Of a DNA stretch of 51,052 nt, positions 45,612-51,052 are shown one piece after another. A program made the translations under genes and the position numbers. A model generated the notes under the pieces. The model worked only from the letters and a program-made list of their open reading frames with translations. It made no database searches and was not told the origin of the DNA. The stretch is from Patescibacteria group bacterium (GTDB lineage Bacteria; Patescibacteriota; JACPGU01): positions 1 to 51,052 of the forward strand of contig JAQULF010000006.1 of NCBI GenBank assembly GCA_028718745.1, read 5' to 3'. Positions within the stretch are counted from its first letter, which is position 1. Every line of letters begins with the position of its first letter.

Positions 45612-45938
45612 TTATTTTACTTCTTTATTTACCCAATCAGTATAATTTTTATTTGCCTCAACATCAAATTTCATTATACAAGGTATTTTATAAGGATGAA
45701 GCTTGGTTACTTCTGATTTAACTTTTTCCCAATAGCTTCCCTTAGTTTTTAGGATTGAAACAATCTCTTTTGAATTTTCAATTTTATCTTTCCACCAGTA
45801 GGCGCTTTCAATCGGGAAAAAGTTAGCGCAGGCAATCAAACGATTTTTCATCAAAAAATCCGCAATTTTCTTAGCTGTTTTCAAATCCGGATATGTTATG
45901 TAGATGATTATGAAGCTCATATTATTATTCAAAATCAC
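45612..45938 (-). CDS. cutA: CutA-like divalent cation tolerance protein
   Basis: IIIYITYPDLKTAKKIADFLMKNRLIACANFFPIESAYWWKDKIENSKE. Confidence 0.93.
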   Translation of the reverse strand: MILNNNMSFIIIYITYPDLKTAKKIADFLMKNRLIACANFFPIESAYWWKDKIENSKEIVSILKTKGSYWEKVKSEVTKLHPYKIPCIMKFDVEANKNYTDWVNKEVK

Positions 45939-46137
45939 TTTGCTGGAGTTTTGATTGGCGTAAAATAGATCTAAAGGTTCCGTACACTATTTCTTTTCCG
46001 TGAATGGGGACAATGACAGTTAGAGGAGGAATACTATTTTTTCTATATTTAGAGTGAGAACCATTTTGAGAAACAAAAAAGAAGCCCTTATCGACAAGGA
46101 CTTTTAAAATCACCTTAAGTTTAATTGGTTTAGGCAT
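45925..46137 (-). CDS. hicA: HicA-family toxin
   Basis: KVILKVLVDKGFFFVSQNGSHSKYRK...VIVPIHGKEIVYGTFRSILRQ. Confidence 0.88.
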   Translation of the reverse strand: MPKPIKLKVILKVLVDKGFFFVSQNGSHSKYRKNSIPPLTVIVPIHGKEIVYGTFRSILRQSKLQQSDFE

Positions 46138-46356
46138 GTTGAAGCTGAAGTTTTACTAAAGTGAGAGATGGATTTTTTATCTCTGACTTTTTTGGTATAG
46201 GGATATCTTCAAAATAAAGCTCCAAAGCTTCTTGCAACATTTTTAGAGCTTCTTTTTTTGTTTTACCGTAACTCGCAACATCTACATCTAAACATTGGGA
46301 AACATAATATCTCCCCTCTTTCCAAACTACCGATTTTAGATCAATTTTTTTCATAA
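46130..46356 (-). CDS. hicB: HicB-family antitoxin
   Basis: VVWKEGRYYVSQCLDVDVASYGKTKKEALKMLQEALELYFED; start taken at the internal ATG. Confidence 0.88.
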
Positions 46357-46412
46357 TTTTTATTGTTTGCTTTATTTTAAACAAAAGAAATAAATAAGTC
46401 AAATTTTCACCA

Positions 46413-46447
46413 CAAAAAAACAGCCCCATTTCTGGGACTGTTTTTTT
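46413..46447. terminator. Bidirectional terminator
   Basis: AAAAAAACAGccCCATTTCTGGgaCTGTTTTTTT. Confidence 0.75.
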
Positions 46448-46454
46448 GTATCTA

Positions 46455-46760
46455 TTAGTCTCTGAAGTCTCTTCGAGGAGCTCCACCGAAATCTCTTCGT
46501 GGGGGTCTCTCTTCTTGAGGTCTTGCTTCGCTAACGATAACTTTTCTACCACCGATTTCTTGTCCGTTGTACATCTCGATTGCAGCTTTTGCGCCGTCTT
46601 CATCGGCCATTTCTACAAAGCCGAAACCTTTTGATCTACCAGACATTCTGTCAGTGATGATGGTTGCTGTATCTACTGCGCCTGCTTTTGAGAAGAGTTC
46701 TTTCAACTCATCAGCAGTAGTAGAATAAGGCAAACCACCTACATAAAGTTTTTTGCTCAT
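46455..46760 (-). CDS. RRM-family RNA-binding protein
   Basis: KKLYVGGLPYSTTADELKELF (RNP2), RSKGFGFVEM (RNP1). Confidence 0.95.
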   Translation of the reverse strand: MSKKLYVGGLPYSTTADELKELFSKAGAVDTATIITDRMSGRSKGFGFVEMADEDGAKAAIEMYNGQEIGGRKVIVSEARPQEERPPRRDFGGAPRRDFRD

Positions 46761-46787
46761 TTTCGTCTAAATTTATTAATTATTACT

Positions 46788-46827
46788 TTTGTAAGGCGAC
46801 CTTTCTTACTGACTTTTGCCTTACAAG
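46788..46827 (-). promoter_or_regulatory. 5' leader hairpin of the RRM gene
   Basis: TTGTAAGGC ... GCCTTACAA inverted repeat about 30 nt upstream of the start. Confidence 0.5.
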
Positions 46828-46947
46828 AAATAACATTATACGGGGCAAACTCACTTAAGAAAACTTACAACTGGGGTCATTATATAGCATAATCAGGAAA
46901 ATAGCAAGGAGTATTATTAAAAAAGGTTTTTCGTGATATAATATATT

Positions 46948-47022
46948 TGCTATCCTCCTTCGTTGCTTACTGAAAAACGAATTAAATTCTGTTATTTCAG
47001 TAGCGCGCTTCGGCGGATGACA
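46948..47022. repeat. Imperfect inverted repeat upstream of obgE
   Basis: tcctccttcgttgcttactgaaa ... tttcagtagcgcgcttcggcggatga. Confidence 0.6.
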
Positions 47023-47051
47023 CTATAATATTTTTTAATCTAAGGTGTGTT

Positions 47052-48320
47052 ATGTTCTACGATGAAGCGAAAGTAAAAGTTAAAGCCGGGGATGGGGGCA
47101 ATGGGGTTGTCTCATTTTTTCGTACAAAAGGAATTACCCATGGCGGGCCGGATGGCGGAGATGGCGGAGCGGGGGGCAATATTTTTGTAGAAGCGACGGA
47201 TAGCGAAAACACGCTTTCTGATTTTATTCATCAAAAAGAATTTGAGGCAGACAATGGGAAGCCCGGCGAAAAACAAAGAAGGCACGGCAAAAACGGAGAA
47301 GATTTAATTTTAAAAGTTCCAGTCGGCACAGTTTTTTTTCGAACCAATATAAACGACAAGGATATATTTATTTTTGATTTGAATAAAAATGGTCAAAGGG
47401 AATTGTTAGCTCGCGGTGGTAGAGGAGGATTTGGCAACGCGCATTTTACTTCGTCAACTCGTCAGTCGCCTAAATTTGCCGAGCTGGGTTCTCCCGGAGA
47501 TGAATTTAATATCAAAATGGAATTGCGATTAATCGCTGATGTTGGATTGATCGGATACCCAAATAGCGGCAAATCCACCTTGCTTTCTCGCGTAACTTCG
47601 GCTCGACCAAAGATTGCTAATTATCCGTTCACCACCATAATTCCCAATCTAGGGGTAATTGAAAGAGGTAAAACCAGATTGGTTTTAGCCGATATCCCAG
47701 GATTAATTGAAGGAGCTTCTGCCGGAAAAGGGTTAGGCCATGAGTTTTTGCGCCACATTCGGCGCACTCGTCTTCTAGTTCATCTGATCGACGGGACGGA
47801 AGATGATTGGGTAAAAAGGTATAAGGAAATTCGAAAAGAACTAGGGGAATTTGATAAAGAAATTCTTAAGAAAAAAGAATTGATTGTTGTGAATAAAATT
47901 GATGCGGTAGATAAGGAAGAAATTAAGGAGAAATTAAAGGAAATTAAAAAGAAATTAAAGATTAAGAATGTCTACCCCATTTCAGCGGTTACCGGCGAAG
48001 GTGTGAAAGAATTGTTTAATGATGTATTTGAAATAGCTTCCAAAACCCCTGTTCCTGAAATTGATATTAAGGCCGAGAAAATCTTCACCTTCGCGGATGT
48101 TGATCCGAGAGCATTCGACATTGTCAAAATCAAAAAAGGATTCCGAATTTATTGTAAAAAAGTTGATGAGATCGCAGAACGGACAAACTTCACCAACTGG
48201 GAAGCGGTGGAAAGAGTTCGTGATGTGATGCAAAAATTGGGGATAGTTAAGGCTATGATAAAGCAAGGTTTACAACCGGGAGATATGGTATGGGTAGGGG
48301 ATAAAGCCATAGAGTGGTAG
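47052..48320 (+). CDS. obgE: GTPase Obg
   Basis: GDGGNGVVSFFRTKGITHGGPDGGDGG, GYPNSGKSTLL, ADIPGLIEGASAGKGLGHEFLRHI. Confidence 0.97.
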   Translation: MFYDEAKVKVKAGDGGNGVVSFFRTKGITHGGPDGGDGGAGGNIFVEATDSENTLSDFIHQKEFEADNGKPGEKQRRHGKNGEDLILKVPVGTVFFRTNINDKDIFIFDLNKNGQRELLARGGRGGFGNAHFTSSTRQSPKFAELGSPGDEFNIKMELRLIADVGLIGYPNSGKSTLLSRVTSARPKIANYPFTTIIPNLGVIERGKTRLVLADIPGLIEGASAGKGLGHEFLRHIRRTRLLVHLIDGTEDDWVKRYKEIRKELGEFDKEILKKKELIVVNKIDAVDKEEIKEKLKEIKKKLKIKNVYPISAVTGEGVKELFNDVFEIASKTPVPEIDIKAEKIFTFADVDPRAFDIVKIKKGFRIYCKKVDEIAERTNFTNWEAVERVRDVMQKLGIVKAMIKQGLQPGDMVWVGDKAIEW

Positions 48321-48336
48321 CATGTCTCTATCCTTA

Positions 48337-49011
48337 CTAAAAATTATCTTTGATTTTGTTCTTCAAATGGCTTCCGATTTCTTTTCCCACTTCCCGATAC
48401 ATTTTTCCTCTATGTTTCAATCCTTGTTCCAGACCCATTTTCTGCTCTTTCATGAGATGTGAGACGCCGGGTAAAAAGACCTTTTTGACCCGAGCTTTTT
48501 TCTTCTTAAAATGATTTTTGAGCGCGATTTCCAGACCGAAACGGCTATCTTTAATGTTAGCGTCCTCAATTAAATACTTGAAAAAAGCTTGCTGGCCGGA
48601 AAGATTTGAGCCGGCTTTTTGAATGAAGCTCATCCAAGCTCTTTTCTCATGCTGGATAACGCCGACGCAAACATGCACCCCTTCATTTTTCAGAGGTGTA
48701 ATTATCTTCTCCAAATGTTCTCTTGAAACACCAATTAGATCCGCATCCAGCATAACAATAACCTCGCCGGTAGCTTTTTGCAATCCTTGCCAAACAGCTC
48801 CACCTTTGCCGACATTTTGTTCCAAATCGATAAAGTCAATTCCACCAATTCGCTTCAATATATAGGGTGTCATGTCGGTTGAGCCGTCGCTAATCACAAT
48901 AATCTCGTCAAAAAGTCCAATTCCTTTGACGACTTCGACAATCCCAAAAATAGTTTTTTCTTCATTGTAAGCGGGAATGACACAAGATATTTTCATATTT
49001 TTATAATACAT
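48337..49011 (-). CDS. Family 2 glycosyltransferase
   Basis: CVIPAYNEEKTI, EIIVISDGSTD, GEVIVMLDADL. Confidence 0.92.
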   Translation of the reverse strand: MYYKNMKISCVIPAYNEEKTIFGIVEVVKGIGLFDEIIVISDGSTDMTPYILKRIGGIDFIDLEQNVGKGGAVWQGLQKATGEVIVMLDADLIGVSREHLEKIITPLKNEGVHVCVGVIQHEKRAWMSFIQKAGSNLSGQQAFFKYLIEDANIKDSRFGLEIALKNHFKKKKARVKKVFLPGVSHLMKEQKMGLEQGLKHRGKMYREVGKEIGSHLKNKIKDNF

Positions 49012-49236
49012 TAAAACAACATTGTTGCAATCCTATAATTTACTTTTTGGCTTGACCAATGGCTTTTTATATGATTTTATGGTAGATAAAAGAAACCGAT
49101 ATTTTTTCAGAAAACATGCAAAAAGAAGGAAACTGTCGGTAATCAAGATCATTTACAAAAAGATTCAAAAGTGAAACATACATCTTGAGATGCTTATAAA
49201 CTGGCACGGCCAGGAAAATCAAAATGGAGGAATATC

Positions 49237-49686
49237 ATGCCGGATTACAGTATGATCAGCTTGGAAGATTTGCTGGAAGCGCTGAAGAAAATGCGGAACC
49301 CGGACTTCGAAATAGCCGACGGCGAGCAGTACCCGTTCGATGTGACCATCATGAGCGAAGGTGCCGAAGCGCCAAAGATTTTCGGCGTTGTTGTTACCAA
49401 AGACGGTGTCATGATCGAGGAAGATAAGAAGACGGGCATCGAAGATGCTGTGGATATCGATATTCTCCTCGGTGGCGTCAAAACGCTCGTTGAAATGCAG
49501 ATCGGCGGTCTGGAAAAGGCCATCCAGCTTATATCCTACGGCAGCATCTACACCACCAACCCCGCCACGGTACAGATGTGGTTCAAACTTTTCCAGATTG
49601 GCGAGGAAGCGCTCGAGAAGGCGCTCACCGCGGTCGTCGAAACCGATGCACCGTCGCCGGCGACACGGTGGCCGGTGGAGGATTGA
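49237..49686 (+). CDS. Hypothetical protein (149 aa)
   Basis: RBS ggagg; higher GC than neighbours; downstream hairpin GAAGGGgctgcgaaagcggtCCCTTC. Confidence 0.65.
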   Translation: MPDYSMISLEDLLEALKKMRNPDFEIADGEQYPFDVTIMSEGAEAPKIFGVVVTKDGVMIEEDKKTGIEDAVDIDILLGGVKTLVEMQIGGLEKAIQLISYGSIYTTNPATVQMWFKLFQIGEEALEKALTAVVETDAPSPATRWPVED

Positions 49687-49888
49687 ACCGGCGCAACACT
49701 ATTATCAAACATGTAATACCCGAAGGGGCTGCGAAAGCGGTCCCTTCATTCGTTTAAGAAAAAAATCTAACAATTAAGGGAATGCGCTAAGGGGAGAATG
49801 GGACATATTCGCGGTCAAAACCTGATACCTATTATTTTAGATCTAATGGGCATGGCGGAATTAGCGGAATTATATGGAGCTTAGAGTT

Positions 49889-50341
49889 TCAGTGCAATTT
49901 TTTTTGCATCAAATATGAACTTCCTTGTTCTTCTATAATTTTATAACCAATTCTTTTGTACATTGCCAAGGCAGGATTATCAACAAAAACTCGCAGTTTT
50001 ATCATTTTGAGACCTTTCCTTTTTATAATCCTTTCAAGTAACTCCATAATTTTAGTACCAATTCCTCTGCCTCTAAATAAACCCGAAATTTGTAAATCCC
50101 CTAGGTGCCAGTTATTTTCTTTAAATGAAAGCTTGTAGAATCCGATTCGTCTATTATTAAGTTCAATTATTTTTACAAATTTCGGATTAAAGTTTCTTCT
50201 GTAGCTTTTTGGTTTCCATTCGAGTTTATGTTTTATATAGAAAGGCCGCATGTTTCTTTTTGTTAGCTCATAACAATAGCGATAATCATTCCAAGATGAG
50301 TTTCTAATATTGACAATTTTGTTTGAGATTTTTATTTTCAT
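49889..50341 (-). CDS. GNAT-family N-acetyltransferase
   Basis: ISGLFRGRGIGTKIMELLERIIKRKGLKMIKLRVFVDNPALAMYKRIGYK. Confidence 0.92.
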   Translation of the reverse strand: MKIKISNKIVNIRNSSWNDYRYCYELTKRNMRPFYIKHKLEWKPKSYRRNFNPKFVKIIELNNRRIGFYKLSFKENNWHLGDLQISGLFRGRGIGTKIMELLERIIKRKGLKMIKLRVFVDNPALAMYKRIGYKIIEEQGSSYLMQKKLH

Positions 50342-50369
50342 AGCAATAAGTTATGATTCTATTTAATAT

Positions 50370-50822
50370 TTAATTCTGAACGATATTTTTCCAATTATCT
50401 TTGAGCCACTTTTTTTGAAACTTTAAAATGTTGTTCAGGCCTCTTTGCTTTAATTCATTATTTATAATTCCGCCGTAGTGGGGGAAGCGATGATGCCTTT
50501 CGCGCATAGAATTGAATCCATGCACAAAATGGGCGAATTCATGTGCCAAGACTCCATCAACAATTTCTTCGGGAATTTCCGGATTTTGCAGATGGCCGTT
50601 GATGGTAATAATACTAACTACTTCTTCGGCGGAAAGTGTTTTCAACCTTCTTTGCTCCACCCTTCGACTCATCTTCACTTTCTCGCGAATAGTAATAGAC
50701 CCCAGCCGGGTTTTTGAGCTTCTGCCAAAACGAACCTCGATTTCATTGCCATCGGTAATTTCAGCAAAATAACCTTGCCAGATACTATGCAATCTGTTTG
50801 CGAGCCATGTATTATCGCGCAT
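50370..50822 (-). CDS. SprT-like/YgjP-like zinc metallopeptidase
   Basis: GVLAHEFAHFVHGFNSMRERHHRFPHYGG. Confidence 0.75.
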   Translation of the reverse strand: MRDNTWLANRLHSIWQGYFAEITDGNEIEVRFGRSSKTRLGSITIREKVKMSRRVEQRRLKTLSAEEVVSIITINGHLQNPEIPEEIVDGVLAHEFAHFVHGFNSMRERHHRFPHYGGIINNELKQRGLNNILKFQKKWLKDNWKNIVQN

Positions 50823-50837
50823 AAATTAAAAAAATTC

Positions 50838-50950
50838 TAATATCGAATATCTAAATTCTAAACAAACTCCAAATCACAAATAACAAATTTTAAAAAGTTT
50901 GGAAAATTGGAACTTAGATATTGTTTAGGATTTAGAACTTAGGATTTAGG
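50838..50950. repeat. Dispersed AT-rich inverted repeat (copy B)
   Basis: ctaaattctaaacaaactccaaatcacaaa...gtttggaaaattggaacttagatattgtttaggatttag; matches copy A. Confidence 0.8.
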
Positions 50951-50952
50951 GT

Positions 50953-51052
50953 TTACTGTATTTTATATACTCTATCTTCTTGTCTGACTTTCTTGCCAAC
51001 TTTGATCCCAACTTGTTTTTTGCCTTTTGCCACCATGACCTGTTTGCCATAT
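50953..51052 (-). CDS. C-terminal end of an unidentified protein (truncated by window)
   Basis: Minus frame YGKQVMVAKGKKQVGIKVGKKVRQEDRVYKIQ*. Confidence 0.5.
   Translation of the reverse strand, partial: YGKQVMVAKGKKQVGIKVGKKVRQEDRVYKIQ

Noticed and set aside
1-51052. tRNA or rRNA genes
   Set aside because: No cloverleaf with TTCGANNC/T-arm plus acceptor pairing or rRNA signature was recognised by eye. tRNAscan-SE/Infernal would be needed to exclude them fully.

Overview
The window is a low-GC bacterial chromosome segment, most likely from a small-genome Patescibacteria/CPR-type organism (inferred from gene content, very short EF-Ts and ProRS, and repeat style). Conserved housekeeping genes are recognisable: gatA (partial), murI, gatB, dus, htrA-like protease, prmC, prfA, rpmE, rpsB, tsf, pyruvoyl arginine decarboxylase, frr, rseP-like protease, proS, cutA, hicAB, RRM protein and obgE. 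Two stretches stand out. (1) At 28.6-43.9 kb there is an array of six different proteins that each end in a PEP-utilizer-type phosphohistidine 'mobile' domain (GG-x-T/L-x-CHAA or SHAA motif). None carries its own ATP-grasp domain. The array is followed by a stand-alone PEP-synthase/PPDK N-terminal ATP-binding domain. Two histidine-phosphatase-superfamily (RHG) genes flank or sit in the cluster. Four orphan 11-20 codon mobile-domain tails lie between genes, next to KilA-N, Bro-N, RelE-type TA and DUF5674-like cassettes. I propose this as a candidate distributed phosphohistidine relay or substrate-dikinase system. (2) A dense set of GTAG-headed REP hairpins with two RAYT-type transposases. Many hairpins are inserted in frame in protein-coding genes: three in dus, three plus a tandem repeat in prmC, and pairs inside both RAYT genes. 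No rRNA, tRNA or CRISPR array was recognised by eye. All calls come from reading the sequence and the ORF track, without database searches.
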